Positions 63,958 to 64,000 of a stretch of DNA of 64,000 bases are shown here, in pieces. Source of the DNA: Mesorhizobium sp. ORS 3359 (GTDB lineage Bacteria; Pseudomonadota; Alphaproteobacteria; Rhizobiales; Rhizobiaceae); NCBI GenBank assembly GCA_000824845.1, contig CCNC01000090.1:36547-100546 (forward strand), read 5' to 3'. The number at the start of each line of letters is the position of its first letter. The first letter of the stretch is position 1. The notes below the pieces were generated by a model. It saw nothing but the letters and a program-made list of their open reading frames with translations. It made no database searches and was not told the DNA's origin. A program made the position numbers and the translations under genes.

Positions 63958-64000
63958 ATTCAGGTCAGGCCGGCCGGCAAATGGCAGCTTCCTGCGCTTC
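63958..64000. repeat. second copy of the 13.5-kb repeat, cut by the window edge
   Basis: From 63958 the sequence ATTCAGGTCAGGCCGG and then AATGGCAGCTTCCTGCGCTTC follows the left end of the 13552-13725 element with a few changes. It lies 12 bases after the Crp/Fnr stop, in the same orientation. Confidence 0.7.

Overview
The window reads as a chromosomal segment of a GC-rich alphaproteobacterium of the order Hyphomicrobiales (Rhizobiales), most like Mesorhizobium or a close Phyllobacteriaceae relative. This is inferred from several markers. They include a PhyR-NepR-EcfG general stress locus with HWE-family kinases, a TrcR (DUF1013) cell-cycle regulator, the Cys-less 41-residue form of ribosomal protein L36, a class I aldolase next to pgk, rhizobial-type mosaic palindromic repeats between genes, and a clustered pstSCAB-phoU-phoB operon. 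No phage, plasmid replication or CRISPR functions were seen.

Layout. 0-4 kb: the end of a PLP enzyme gene, purEK, a secreted LprI-like protein, rpmJ and a periplasmic TPR protein. 4-13.5 kb: an accessory stretch of small regulator-enzyme pairs (HxlR/hydrolase; a GST-ArsR-SRPBCC operon with a near-perfect palindromic operator; SDR/AraC; MFS/ArsR; a quinone oxidoreductase). 13.5-18.3 kb: a large palindromic repeat, two DUF1127 proteins, TrcR, and a WYL regulator with two matching CCTGACA-type inverted repeats. 18.3-26 kb: central carbon genes fba, pgk, gap and tkt with a K+/H+ antiporter gene among them, all on the minus strand. 26-31.2 kb: DUF4164-zapA, a 1-Cys peroxiredoxin, rpoH, rluD and tRNA-Glu(CTC). 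31.3-37.5 kb: a decaying accessory segment starting at the tRNA, with two frameshifted genes (GFA, EthD), a quinone-reductase/acetyltransferase fusion, an epoxide hydrolase, a full LysR and a truncated LysR, and a short YcaQ-like remnant.

37.5-44.4 kb: a VOC protein, a GST with a histone-H1-like tail, small secreted proteins and a 1251-residue five-PAS hybrid kinase. 44.7-50.1 kb: the phosphate regulon operon pstSCAB-phoU-phoB behind three phased Pho half-sites. 50.1-55.3 kb: a mosaic repeat, a ROK-family XylR, and xylF-xylH-xylG for xylose uptake. 55.3-63 kb: the general stress response module. It holds two HWE kinases, PhyR, NepR, EcfG, small stress-type proteins and a single-domain receiver. 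At least four promoters there match the EcfG consensus (GGAAC, 16 bp, CGTT), including a back-to-back pair between phyR and nepR. The window closes with a Crp/Fnr regulator and a cut-off second copy of the 13.5-kb repeat.

How the parts work together. In the stress locus, HWE kinases would phosphorylate PhyR, which then sequesters the anti-sigma factor NepR and frees EcfG. EcfG in turn appears to transcribe phyR, nepR-ecfG, one kinase gene and a DUF1328 gene, forming a positive loop. The Pst operon feeds phosphate and, through PhoU and PhoB, controls its own promoter. XylR probably represses xylFHG when xylose is absent. Function calls come from reading translated motifs; no database search was run.
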